Assembly (NCBI RefSeq): GCF_035083965.1
Contig: NC_089723.1
Coordinates: 33,855,193 to 33,919,192, forward strand
Direction of reading: 5' to 3'
From: Branchiostoma lanceolatum
Lineage: Eukaryota; Chordata; Leptocardii; Amphioxiformes; Branchiostomatidae
Length of the DNA stretch: 64,000 nt
Shown here: positions 52,601 through 63,717 of the stretch, piece after piece
Layout of the letters: each line of letters opens with the position of its first letter
Position numbering within the stretch: position 1 is the first letter of the stretch
Position numbers and translations under genes: made by a program
Notes under the pieces: model-generated
Database searches by the model: none
Told to the model about the DNA's origin: nothing
The model's input: only the letters and a program-made list of their open reading frames with translations

Positions 52601-53783
52601 TGAGCATGATTTGTGTATATTTCTTGATATACATTTTTATTTTACGCTCCCGCAAACAGCCCGGCCGGGCCCCGGTTTGGAAATGTGACCCAAGCATAAA
52701 TGAAGTTCCCTTAATCAGCCTCACTAACACAATATGCCCGTCCACACGAGGTACAATACTGTCTGGTATGACGGATTGTGTTGTGAGATTTTCCGTTCGG
52801 TTTATATTTCAGTGGGTCAAGATAATTCACAAAGAAGTGGAGACGTTAGCAATGGACAGGAAGCTGTTCACAAAAGGCCGCAGTGGGTTAAAGAGGGTGA
52901 CGTGACCGACGAAGGTGATTCTGTCTTGTATCATTCTCTGTGATCTAACGTTATATACTTGAAATAATGCGGATCCGCAGAAAAGAGCTTTGCAACAGAA
53001 CTGAGTCAGCTTACAGATGTGATTTTTGTGGCAGAGACTGCCATTCTCGTATAGGGCTGTGTAGCCATTGTCAATGTTGTAGGGCTGTTGTGAAATAGGA
53101 TTTTACCGTGGTCAATACTGACCGACGGAGGCCATATATAGTGTGCTTTCCCACGCTAATTCTCCCTTGATTTTTATTCTATAGATGAGCCAAGTGCATT
53201 CCCAGAGGCACTTACACTTGAGGTAGGGATTCCGGTAGTGTTGACCGTGCTCACAGCAGCCTTTGTCCTTGCCTACAAGTAAGTATAAAATGTAGACATG
53301 TGACATTCAACAGAGTATAGAAAAGTATCTTGATTACAGATCACTGATAATTGTGGTTTTGTTGATCAGTGATAACAATTATAAGATAAAATCTGATGTT
53401 TTAACTGTATACAATGTGAATGATTACACCAGTTCTCAAAACTGATCGCTAAGTATGTAGTGTACTTTCATGAACAATCCATAATACACGTACTAGTATA
53501 TCTTATAGTATATCTTTAAGCAATTTACCCCTAAATGAAATGTTGAATAGGAGTGCCTACGTAGCATCGCTGATTTACTAAAGGTTTTGCCTTTTATAAG
53601 ATGTTAACAGTTTTGTTACACACAAGTGATTAAAACGCTGTGTTCCGCAGGATGCCGTGTAAAGGAACAAAACTGAAGACAAGGAAAAGAAGCAGGTCTG
53701 AAGACTTCACCGCTGATATGCTGGAGTTGCCAAATGTCAACAGACCACGTCTTTTAGGGAGTTATTCCATTAAACAATCATGA
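43644..53783 (+). CDS. CNTNAP-like fibrinogen-repeat type I membrane protein (910 aa)
   Basis: Sixteen exons: 43644-43722, 44296-44436, 45074-45228, 47572-47722, 48360-48557, 48920-49063, 49492-49646, 49814-49964, 50141-50368, 50660-50938, 51081-51263, 51410-51538, 51952-52362, 52813-52914, 53185-53278, 53651-53783; 2,733 bases, all phases fit. A signal peptide (IYIAVVCILQIVTLDLGCA) precedes two ~215-residue repeats of four exons each, with equal sizes (155 and 151 bases) in both. They match the fibrinogen-like domain of contactin-associated proteins: DGYYLIDPDG, FQVFCDM, VNVTYTASMEQIQALI, AWYSRQDTRMINWAGA, GKCACGVAGTCDN, RCNCDNDD, LPVTRLVFGD. A Glu/Asp/Lys-rich stalk (about 468-845), one membrane segment (VGIPVVLTVLTAAFVLAY) and a 43-residue tail with KLKTRKRSR follow. 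Laminin-G and EGF domains of true CNTNAPs are absent. Probably an adhesion or recognition receptor. Confidence 0.9.
45255..45355. mobile_element. Palindromic MITE, CGTGGCGACTGTTG ends
   Basis: GTAGCCGTGGCGACTGTTGC, then AGGGCTT, is mirrored by AAGCCCTACAACAGTCGCC and ATCGCTAC. A diverged relative with the same end (TAGCCGTGGCGACTGTTGCA) begins at about 46,222 and closes near 46,343. Confidence 0.82.
46222..46345. mobile_element. Second CGTGGCGACTGTTG palindromic element
   Basis: Left end TCTAGCCGTGGCGACTGTTG, right end GAAACAGTCGCTACAACTAGA. Same family as 45,255-45,355, with a different interior. Confidence 0.72.
46346..47571. other. Large intron of the CNTNAP-like gene, no exon seen
   Basis: Runs to the acceptor at 47,570-47,571. 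It is AT-rich with scattered short frames; no splice-bounded coding sequence or recognised repeat. Confidence 0.5.
49330..49445 (+). mobile_element. SINE 3'-body fragment
   Basis: AAGTGGACTAGCCCCTGTTG, then GGTCCAAGGGTCATAGAAAC and GATGGGCACCGCCC, matches 19,050-19,135 (GTGGACTAGCCCTC, GATGGGCGCCGCCC). Confidence 0.65.
51561..51730 (+). mobile_element. MITE, TACATAAATCC family, copy 3
   Basis: Begins GGTTACATAAATCCGCCAC and ends GTGGCGGAATTACGTTTCC; its start is within about 25 bases of the stalk exon ending at 51,538. Confidence 0.88.
52507..52699. mobile_element. MITE with GGGTCACATTTCCAAGCCGG ends
   Basis: The left end, extending into GGGGCCTGGCCGGGC, is inverted at the right as GCCCGGCCGGGCCCC and GGTTTGGAAATGTGACCC. 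Interior AT-rich, non-coding, in a stalk intron. Confidence 0.88.
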
Positions 53784-53954
53784 GAAGGTTGAATTGACAA
53801 TATCAGTAGGGCTAAAATAATTGTCTTCATTATGAAATCAAAGTGGTTAGGAAGGATTTAGAGATGACTGAACTTACAGAACATGGTAACGTTATACCAA
53901 ACCGGCAAACAATCAATTCTTTACTTCCGAAAATAATTTCATCAGGTTGGTAGA

Positions 53955-54078
53955 ACATAGGATATTGGAGATTCTTTTTTTCGTTCTCACCTGCTGACGC
54001 TGACTCCAGTCAGAAGCTCTGACACCGAAACGTCAGCAGATGAGAATTACTGGTTGTGAAAAAAAGAATCTCTTATAT
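53955..54078. repeat. Hairpin repeat in the CNTNAP-like 3' region
   Basis: GGATATTGGAGATTCTTTTT and CTCACCTGCTGACG pair with CGTCAGCAGATGAG and GAAAAAAAGAATCTCTTATA. It probably falls in the 3' untranslated region. Confidence 0.75.
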
Positions 54079-54592
54079 CCAATCAAGGACATTATATAGT
54101 GTCCTTGATCCAATGAATTATTTTGTTCTTTCAAATCTTCGTGAAAGACTTTGAAAAACCTCGCTCAGGGCTCGAAATACATATAGTGGAAGGAATAAGT
54201 TTACCAGTACGTTTTACGATAGGAAAGGATGCATTGTATGGCATTATCCGTTTTCTATTCGCTCATTTTGTAGCTTCTTTGTCAGATTTAAAGTATGGTC
54301 GTAAACTTGCTATTTTCAAAACTGACGACAATTGATGAGCGCGTGGATGCCATTCATATAACAAGTCAGTGTGGCCTGGCGTGGGTGGAAAGTGGAAAAC
54401 AAAAATGTGGGTCGATGTCAGATATTAGGAACATGTCAAATCATCGTTAAAGAGGAAATGGGTAATTTTGTTAATTGTTAAGCTTATGCTGTGTATCACG
54501 CTATGTATAGAACATGTATATTTGTTAATCTCTATAGCTGTGTATTATTCCTTTTAGACTATGATGTTATTTTAACATTATAACAATTATGA

Positions 54593-54598
54593 AATAAA
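54593..54598 (+). terminator. Poly(A) signal, CNTNAP-like gene
   Basis: AATAAA about 810 bases after the TGA at 53,781-53,783. It is the first good match downstream. Confidence 0.5.
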
Positions 54599-55238
54599 TG
54601 AACATGATTTGCGTATTGTTGACACTACTGAATTCTGGATAATGCAAAATTTATGCAACATTTAATAAGTTATTATAAGGTAAAACTTTAAACTGCAAAA
54701 TTTCATCAGAATACCATTTGTTATTTCCTGATATGAGTAAACAGGGCTTAACGAAATGATGTGAAAATCCCTTCATTTCAAACATTATTTGCATCAATCT
54801 CCATAATGATAATTATCATTGCTTCGTTTACCTCAGTTTATTTTTGCGACAAGAATCTAATGACTCCAGGCCTTAACTATAGGTTTAGAATACGAAATTA
54901 CTTAGATCACTCTACTTATTGGAATATCAATTCACAGCATTCCATACAATAAAAGAGAATGAAGAACAAATCAAATACTGGTGTGTGACTTCTTTGATGT
55001 AACATTACTTGGGAACTAATTGAAAAGTGTACATCTCCGCCCTTCCTTCGCGTCATTCTCTTAAAAATGCCAATAGTATGTAGAGGTACATTTGAAAATT
55101 AGGATATGGCAAAATATGACTTGTAACGTAAACCTAAACATATGGAACGGTTGTGTAGAATATGTGTTATGGCAAAGATAGTCGTGTACGAAATTACAAC
55201 GTCAAACTATCCCTGTTGGTGTAATGCAGCCTTCGGAT

Positions 55239-58200
55239 TCACTCTTCTCTAGTTTCTTCCTTGTGCCTTTGGTTTTCGGTGTTTGGGATGTCCTCGAGGA
55301 AGAAGACGTCTGGATCTGCACTACTTTCGTCCGGCGCCTTTGCCCAAGGTTGAATGTCTGTTCGCAAAAGCAGGAGGACAACTATTCCTCCTAAAACGTA
55401 TATCGCTGCGCCAATCCAGAAGATGTTCATCCAAGCCTCCCTAGTTTGCTAAAAGAGAGGATATTTATTAAGATTCGATTCGGCAACATGATCAGTATAC
55501 CCTTTACACCCCAGAGTACAGTTAAAAAAGAAATATGCGAACAATGGCCAATAGCACAATACACTACAAGAAATGACAATGATAACACAATAACAGTAAT
55601 GACATCTAAACAACCAGACGTATGAAACACACGGTGAATGATTTTAAACATGAATTAATGTTACCAAAGGTGAACGACAGAATATCATAAATTTTACATC
55701 ATAAGAATTTCACGTAAAAAAACAGTTCTAAGGATGGGGTGTCACTTACGTTGTTGTTGGTCATAGCACCGATGATTTCGGGCGCAACGAATCCTGGGAT
55801 GGTCCCGAACACGTTGGTGATCCCGAACAGTATGCCTCCGAACCTCGGGGCGATCTCGATGTGACAGATCTTAAACCCTACACAAGAAGGAAGCCATGTT
55901 GGATTTAACTGCAAAATCCCTTTCTTGAAGCATTTATCCAAGACATGGAACTGTAGCAACTTAATAAATCAAAACAGTGACATAACTTTACACTTGTCTG
56001 TCAGCAGTTCCGATAAATCGATCGATATGACCCTGAGTGTGCTGTAGTGTTTCTGCGCATGCTCACCTGGTGTTGAAAGTCCACCAAAGCCCGCTGACAG
56101 AGCCAACATCGCCACTGCGGCTGCGCGGTCGCACCCCACAAATCCAGAGATGATCAGAAAGACGGCGGGGAGGAACTGTCCTGTTTGACGGTAGAATGTT
56201 CGTATACAACTTTAGAATGTAAAAAGTTGTTTTTGATTTTTGTGTGGTTTCACAACACGTAGATTGAATTAGCTTTCGTATTGTCTGCAAGAACAAAATT
56301 TCGAACTTAATAGTTAGAGACTTTAGTACCAACCCAATGACGTCAGTAGTCTACGAGAGTTCAAGGTGTCCAAGATATCACGTGACCTGATGACGTCAAT
56401 GATCCAGCCTCCAGTGACAGTGAACACCCAGATGGTCAGAGGCGACAGGGCGGAGAGAAGGCCATTCTAGGAAAAAGTAAAGAGTAGTATTGGAGATGTT
56501 GTACTGTCCCTGGTACTGAATAAGACATCAAGTACTGCTACACTGTCTCTGGTACTGAATAAGACATCAAGTACTGCTACACTGTCTCTGGTACTGAATT
56601 AGACATCACGAACTACTGTGCTGTCCTTAGTGCTGAATAAAACATCAAGAACTGCTGCACTGTCCTTGGTGCTGAAAAAACATCAAGAATTGCTACACTG
56701 TCCTGCGTGCTCAATAAGACATCAATAACTGCTGCGCTGTCCCTGGTACTGAATAAGGACGCTGACGCGTTTATGTACCTCCGCGATGTTGAATCCCAGG
56801 ATGGCGTCCATGTAATTGGGCAGGTTCGTCAGCATAGTGTAGTTTCCCCAGTTGTTACAGAAGTGACCAATCAGAAGGCACCACACAACTCTGGATTTGG
56901 CAAACTCGAGCCATGGCACTGGGATATCCTATGGAGAAAGAGGAAAGCTTAGACAACAAAATGATGATATTTCTTCATTATCTGTATGCTCGTCCCCATC
57001 TGAATACGTGACGATAGTGACAAGTTGCCATATGCAGAGGAAGAGACTATACGATTATGTTATTTTCGGTGAAAGTTTCTGTCAATTACTGGTTGCAAAA
57101 TCTTACTCTATGCTACGATATACGCACATGTGCCAGCTTCGTACAAGTGCTATCACGAGTTTGTATAAGATAACCAACGAAATAGCCACGTGTAATTACC
57201 TCTTGCGTATTTGTGCCGATAGAATTTTCAATGTACTCTCGTTCTTCTTCGGAGATCCTCGGGTGTTCAGCAGGAGAGTCATGGACCAGTAACATCCATG
57301 CCACAAACCATACCAGGGACACGATTCCTGATGTAAGCAAGAAATAAACACAAGGCGGATATATTGAGCACCGTATAAACCATGTCAAAATGTTAGCAAA
57401 GGCCACCAACGTTACAATGTCACATGAAGTGATAAGGATGATCAGACACATCGATCGTTTGTCAGTGTCATTTCGTTTATCACCTTACAGTTGGAATTAT
57501 ATGTACTATGACCGCGCTCTGTCACGGACTAGGTCTCATGTTGCTATTAATAGAACATATCAAAGAACGTCTAGACATTAAAAATTTCTCCATCCAATGA
57601 TCGTAAAAGCCCATTCTCATTCCATACTACACACCCTCGTATAAGGCAGATTACCCTTATTGAACTGTAGTTAAGTACCAGTTGATGCCATACTTTGTAC
57701 ATTGTACAGTTGTTGTTCAATAAAGTTATTATTATCATCATATGGTGAGGCCTTTACCTGTGATGTAGAAGACCCATGGCCAGCCGATCGTGTCTATGAT
57801 GTACCCAGACAGCGCCAGGGCGATCACCGTGCCAACATTCGTGCCTGAAATATATATGGTACGTCTGGCTGTCTGTGTGCTCCATGAATCTGAATATATC
57901 GCCGCGCCCAGATAAGAGGACAACTGCTCAAACGAATAAAAAGACTGTTGAAAATAGAATGATTATTGGACAAGTCTCTCATACTAGGGTTTAGCAAGCA
58001 ATTGCAAAATATGTATCACAAGGTTTGCAAAATCTGCGACTTGGTTTCCAGTTGAATACTTTTATGGTCCTACCTGTACACGTGATGGACAGCAATCTGC
58101 TCCGTTCAAGAGGCGGTGCCCACTTCCCCCACATACCGTGATGCGCAGGAAAAATCACGCCCTGAAACAAGGCCAATCATGACTTCAATGTTGACAGTGA

Positions 58201-61200
58201 TAGTGCGAAAATGCCCATTTCAACGAGTTGAGAATAATGTACAAGCGGTACAGATCTATACAGATAGGTGGCGTACCTGGAAGAAGCCCATAAAGAATCG
58301 CACAAAGAACAGGAACCAGAAATCCACTCTGGCCGCCACGGGGGTCAGTAGGGTCAACACAGCGCCTATCAGCATGCTTATGCCGTACACCTATGTCACA
58401 CACAAAATATTAGAAAATCAAAGTTAAACAAACAAACAAATACATAAAAACATTTCGCTTTCAAACTTGTTTGAAAAGTGCATAGTACCTTTGCAATCAC
58501 TTTATATCTTCAGATGCGAGTACATTATCAGCCATTATAGATCTGTATACATCTTTTCAGAGACTCAAAGATAAGAAGTCTGCAAGAAGAACGCAGGAGT
58601 TAGGAGGGATACTCACCTTCTTCCCGCCGAACTTGGTCTCCAGGTATCCCCCAGGCACCTGCATGAAGACGTACCCGTAGAAAAAGGCGCTAAGAATGCG
58701 ACCTTTCTGTGTCTCGTCCCAGTCGAACTCCCCTTGGCTCTGCGAAAGAGTGGAGAAAGGTTTTTCTTTGAACATTGTTTATTTTGACAGGACTGATACA
58801 TTGCCTTGATGTTACACTGTATTAGCTGTTCAACAGTCACATGATTCTCGCATTGTAGTCAAGCCCCGCGAATTTTAAGCTATTGGGCTGGCTACATGCA
58901 CAAGTTTTAAAAGAAGTCGTCTGGTAATGCAACCCCAGCTTCTAATCTTGGTGAGTTGATTCATGAAGAATGTGTTTGGATTAGGGCTATCAGGCCCAGC
59001 ATCAACTATCGTACTGAGATCTTAGGTATCGTCATTACCTTCGCCAAGAAGGAAAGGCTTATGCTTAAGGTGCCGTGGGTAGAGGTCAGGAAAACGAAGG
59101 TCATCATGTTCGATAAAAGGCGGTTTTCTAAGGCACTGCAGCGGTTTTAATATCTCGTCTTCTGGACACGATATGGTTGTGATTTTCGATTGGCAGATAG
59201 ATCGTACTGCAGATAAAATCGGTGCGATAAGACAAACCGTAGTTTTATTGGCATCAGTTGATCCGAAGCTGAATTCTCCACAGATGCTGGTCGACCCGTC
59301 CGTCCCGTTCCCGGCAGCCTCCGGGGTCCTGATCATGGCGACGATGGCGACACTGATGTTGGAGCGGAGGATGTAGGCGTTCATCATCCCCAGGAAGAAC
59401 ATGGCCGTCAGGACGTAACGGGCCGGGACCCATTCACACGGCTGCGGTGGGACAGAAGACAGTTATTAGGGAGAGATAAATCTTTATTGACACAACAAAA
59501 GTACAGCGACAGTCTGCTACATCTATGTATTCAGTCAAGTGGATACAAATGAATTAATCTATACATAAATGTATTTGAATACATGTAAATAATATATCAA
59601 CATGTTCAGTCCAACGTATCATTTGCACAAATAGTTCTAAGGTCTAGACATTCTTTGATATATTTACCTATTTCTACACAGTAATGGTTATCTCGCCCTA
59701 TAATGTAGTTGAATATATATCTCGAATGGGGCTTTTGAAACAATTTGGAACCCCGTAATAGTAGGTGTTCCTGTCTTCATAGAAATCATTCTACCGCGTC
59801 AGATATCTATTGTCGGGAAGATCATAATTGGGGACCTTTTGGATGTTGCCTGTCATCGACGAAGTTCCGCTTTTTATGTTTTAAAAAATACTAGTACTAT
59901 GAATGTTATGAACGACCATTGTATGAAGGCGAAAAAATATCACAAGTTTGACCAAAAATTTGCTACAACAAACTCAGTGAAAAACATCTCTCACATATGA
60001 AGTCCAGTCAAGTCAATTCAAAGTCTTCGGTTGAGTTTCACGAAGGGAATAATTGAAATTGTACATTTCTCAGCGTGTACATTCCACAATATTTGATAGC
60101 TGGACACACCACTAGATGGACATGTAAATAGTGTATGTTTGTAAAAAGGTACTACATCGGCGTGTTTTTGTTTGTCTGTTTCTCAATTTGGTCGCTTCAG
60201 ATAAGAAGTAAACATCTGAACGACGCCTGACAAAAGTAGCTGTTCCTTGTCACAACTTGTTCACGCAAAGCATGACCCTTTAAACTTTGCTCTCCGTTTG
60301 TTTATGTTTATCTTAGTCAACGGAGGACAGAAGACATAAATATCGGACGACAGGCAAAAACCTTCAAAAGCTAACATTGCCCAGCGATATCTAAATACCG
60401 AGTGTCAGAACATTGGGATTGGTGATCACATATTAATAAGGATCAATAATTCTAGCAAGTTACGTACTATCCTGTTAACCATCTTACGGGTCGACTTACT
60501 TTAAGGGTGTTTTACCGAGGCATAGGCCTTTTTCTGACAGCTTATCTTTCCAGGCGGCCTTTCTGATTGCCTTCTCCTCCCCCTCCCCCATCCATAGGGA
60601 TAGATGTCAACATCCTGTACCAAAATCCAGACATTAGAGCACAGCCATCTGTCCTTAGCCAATCAGGAGCGGGTATTTTGCTGTTTGAAATCCACATACA
60701 CAGCCAAAGTTAGTTAGAGCACCTCTCTCCCTTGAGGCAGAGGTGCTCTAGCATAAAGTCTGGCTCTCCATTGGCTGAGACCATATCCCAGGTTGGTTAT
60801 AGCACCTCTGCCTCAAGGGAGAGCAAATAATGGTCACTCCTTGGTACTCGCCTGTCACCTCAACTGAACCACAGAAGTAAAACCACATGTGGACTGGGGA
60901 TTATTTTAAGAAAAAGAGATTCACAAACCCAAACATTCATATTGGCATATTGTGTTTGTTTCAGTGTATATGTCAAACTATTTCCCAATATGTATGCTTA
61001 GCTTTGCTTCGGATGGCTGTGCTCTAAATCAGTTCAAGGATGGACGGGCTTGTTTGTGAGGATATATCAGAGCCCGCCTCCCACGGAGCTTGTTGGCATC
61101 CTCGGGCTACGCCCTCGGGACGCCAACAACCTCCTCGGGAGGCGGGGCTCTGATATATCCCCACAAACTCGCCCGCCCATCCTTGAACTAATACATAGAA

Positions 61201-61278
61201 TCGCTGACTATGCAAGTTCACGTAAGCACTACTTATCATTGGGACGTGGGAACATACCTTCTTTTTAAACTTTGCCAT
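55239..61278 (-). CDS. SLC17-family anion/acidic-solute transporter, sialin-like (499 aa)
   Basis: Twelve exons: 61258-61278, 59238-59441, 58617-58739, 58277-58390, 58074-58161, 57758-57844, 57200-57327, 56779-56928, 56334-56466, 56067-56180, 55750-55877, 55239-55448; 1,500 bases, the usual family size. The first exon is only seven codons (MAKFKKK) before GTATGT. Family marks include [20 protein letters not shown] (start of M1), [10 protein letters not shown], a Cys-containing outer loop with NGT and NKT glycosylation sites, [40 protein letters not shown] and NFCNNW-type [13 protein letters not shown], then [19 protein letters not shown] and the last segment [19 protein letters not shown]17 proteins move sialic acid, glutamate, nucleotides or urate across lysosomal, vesicular or plasma membranes. 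In the fourth segment the conserved GEG is GFFQG: Gln replaces Glu. Donor at 59,237 (GTTTGT) is weak. Confidence 0.93.
56500..56755 (+). repeat. Minisatellite, 35-44-base unit
   Basis: About seven copies of CTGTCCCTGGTACTGAATAA followed by GACATCAAGTACTGCTACA, with point changes between units. It directly precedes the transporter exon ending at 56,779. Confidence 0.9.
60718..60830. repeat. Inverted and direct copies of GAGCACCTCT/CTTGAGGCAG
   Basis: GAGCACCTCTCTCCCTTGAGG and GCAGAGGTGCTC form a compact hairpin. TAGCACCTCTGCCTCAAGGG at about 60,800 is a related copy with the inner part inverted. Confidence 0.75.
61033..61187. mobile_element. 155-base foldback element beside the SLC17 first exon
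   Basis: TCAAGGATGGACGGGCTTGT and ATATATCAGAGCCCGCCTCCC on the left pair with GGGAGGCGGGGCTCTGATAT and GCCCGCCCATCCTTGA on the right. About 70 bases from the first splice donor. Confidence 0.88.
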
Positions 61279-61428
61279 GAAGCCTTCTTTAGTCGTAGAG
61301 CCCAGAATGACAAAGCTTCAAGAGTGAGTAGACCCCGAGCTACACCCTGTAGCTAAAATGTGACGGGCACTGCTCTCCCGGCCTCCCTGTAAACAAGTAG
61401 CCATTTATTAACTTGTCGACCCCAATCT

Positions 61429-62336
61429 TTGACAGTACACATGTGTGGCCCAGGCATAGCTAGTTTCAGGACAAGCTTTTTGCTCAATGGTCTACATCCT
61501 CTACTACATCTTGAATTGTCTCTCACACATATATGCAAACAAACCAAAGTTGGTTTTAGTTCAAAGACAGTAAAAACTCATGAGCATGACTACACTCAGT
61601 TTGTTGATAACATTGTTTACTCCAGAAACCTTTACCATCCAATGGTTGTCCTTCGTTTGACCCAACAGACCTTCAAGCCTGTTAATGATTATCACAGATT
61701 AAATCTCATGCCAAAATCTGGCAAAGAGGTTGTGCACTTTGTCACCACAGGGCCACAAGAGAACAGGCACAGAAAGGACTGTGAAAGTTGTATACAAACA
61801 GGCGAGTCTTGCAAAATGGGGTGCATCAAACAGGTAAGGGACCCAAGATTCTTTCAATGACATAAGACATCGGGTCATACTATATTGTATGTTGGGGTGT
61901 GTGGTGGGTGTGGTGTTTGTGTCAGTGTGTTAAGGTCAGTTATGTAGGGTAGAACAAATGTCAACCGGGCTTGAATCCTTCCATAATTGTTACATCTGAA
62001 ACACTGCAACCTTTGGCAGACGAGGAAGGCGCATTTGTGCCATTTTTTCTCTTAAACACTTGTATTCAACTTCAACTTCTGAGTGAAAGGCACAAATCGT
62101 TGAACTGTTTGATCGGTGTAAACATATATATATCTTCTTGCCAACCCCGCCCCCAAAGATGTCAAAACACTGCCCACTCTGAGTCTCTTGGGTTTCTTGA
62201 TGTCCAACAATTTAGGTCAGTCGACGTGCGATGGACGGATATCACTGACCAAAGTGCTGTTGTGGAAATTGAAAGAGTTCTAGAAATAGAGATATTGTAT
62301 CATTTGGTCTCGCAGTTCAATACTAGATCTTACTAG
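61429..62336 (+). other. Two unrecognised open frames between the SLC17 genes
   Basis: Frames of 143 codons (61,429-61,860) and 121 codons (61,971-62,336). The first contains a Cys cluster (RKDCESCIQTGESCKMGC) and is followed by AAACAG|GTAAGG, a plausible donor at about 61,833; the second has CAACCTTTGGCAG, a plausible acceptor, at its front. They could be two exons of an unknown gene, a decayed transposon, or chance. I recognise no family. Confidence 0.3.
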
Positions 62337-62602
62337 TACGGTTGCCGCCTTTGAATGCGTTCTATAAAGAGAAGGTCGTTTCTACTATCAACTTTCTGTC
62401 CTGTTTGATTTTCAAAATGGTAAGACACCGATCGTCAGTAGGAAGTCCACTAGCACTTCCGTATTGTCTCCAAGTAGATTTTAGGAACGAAGATCGTAAC
62501 ATGCTTTCAAACACGTCTCGCGTTTCTGACACACAGGACTTCCAGAGTTAGAAAGTGACTATTTTCTTCCCAGCATCTGCTTGGAGATTAACCCCCAATT
62601 AA

Positions 62603-62785
62603 CATTAATCCTCCAGGTTACATAAATCCGCCACAAAAAACAGCGGGTTTGAGATATCTCTAGTGCAGCACCCCCAGGTATGCACAGTTTAGACATACAG
62701 GAGTGTATTATCCTGGGGGACTTTGGGTTGGAGGTCTGTATCTTTTCAGGGTGGCGGAATTATGTACCCTGGTGGAAATATGTTA
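62603..62785 (+). mobile_element. MITE, TACATAAATCC family, copy 4
   Basis: GGTTACATAAATCCGCCAC at the left and GTGGCGGAATTATGTACCC at the right are inverted ends. It lies about 40 bases upstream of the SLC17 exon at 62,829. Confidence 0.88.
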
Positions 62786-62828
62786 GTAGATTACGGTTAC
62801 CGCCATTTCCCCCATGATTTCATTCCAG

Positions 62829-63717
62829 ACGCAGGGATGTGTTCACGCCCGCCATATCCTGGTGGTGGCCTGGTTCTGGGCCTTCGCAAATGTGTACATC
62901 CTGAGAACCAACCTCAGCGTCGCCATCGTCTCCATGGTCAAGAGTAACTTCTCGGCATCGGCGGCCAGCGAGTGTACCGGTGCACAGAACAACACGCCCC
63001 CTGCCGGCTGGAGCGTGAGTTGAGGGGAAAATTTCTTGGTTATAGGATTTTGGATTGGGGGTTTGGGACATCATCTAAACTGTATCTCTATTTTTCATGG
63101 AGAAAACTAGGTCATCATGTCTACCTGTTTCATTTCTGTTTTTAGTTTTGTGACATTCTAGATTTGGAAATGAATGATAAATGTGAGTACACTACTAGGT
63201 ACCTGAAACAGCATCATGCTTTACAAAGGAAGGCAAAAGAACAAGACGAAGTGTTTGAAACATGTTGCTCATGAAAACTGCGCAGAACTAGAAAGATTGT
63301 GTTGGGTGAAGTTAAGAAGTACATGACTCATGAATAAGGATAATTTTAGCTTAGTTATATTATAGCAGATCAAGAGCATTCACATAACAAACTTTAATAT
63401 AGGTTATAAATGATGATATTGTATTAACAAGGAGGTTGGTATTACCAAAGACCAACAGTGTAAACGAACGATGGCAGTCTTGTCAGTGCAGTTGAATTAG
63501 TCTATGGGATGTCAAGCTACAAATGTGGCCAATAAGAACCTTTTCTGAACTTGAAGTTTCTAATACTGCTTCATGTACAATGTCTGCATCACAGGAAGAC
63601 GGCGAGTTTGAGTGGGATGAGTGGGCCCAGGGCCAGGTGCTGTCCGGGTACTTCTACGGCTACGTCTGCACGCAGATATTTGGCGGGTGGCTGGAGACAA
63701 GACTTGGCGGAAAGATA
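62829..63717 (+). CDS. Second SLC17-family transporter, 5' part only
   Basis: Two exons, 62,829-63,014 and 63,595-63,717, both phase 0, equivalent to exons 2 and 3 of the SLC17 gene at 55,239-61,278 (the second is 123 bases in both). The first encodes HILVVAWFWAFANVYILRTN and LSVAIVSMVKSNFS (first membrane segment); the second encodes EFEWDEWAQGQVLSGYFYGY and GGWLETRLGGK. The open edge at 64,000 cuts off the remaining exons. By analogy the start codon sits on a tiny upstream exon that I could not identify. The two SLC17 genes are head to head, so they may share control sequences. Confidence 0.88.

Larger units (their letters stand above)
59442..61257. other. First intron of the SLC17 gene, no exon seen
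   Basis: The 1.8-kb intron holds two palindromic elements (60,718-60,830 and 61,033-61,187) and otherwise AT-rich sequence. Confidence 0.7.
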
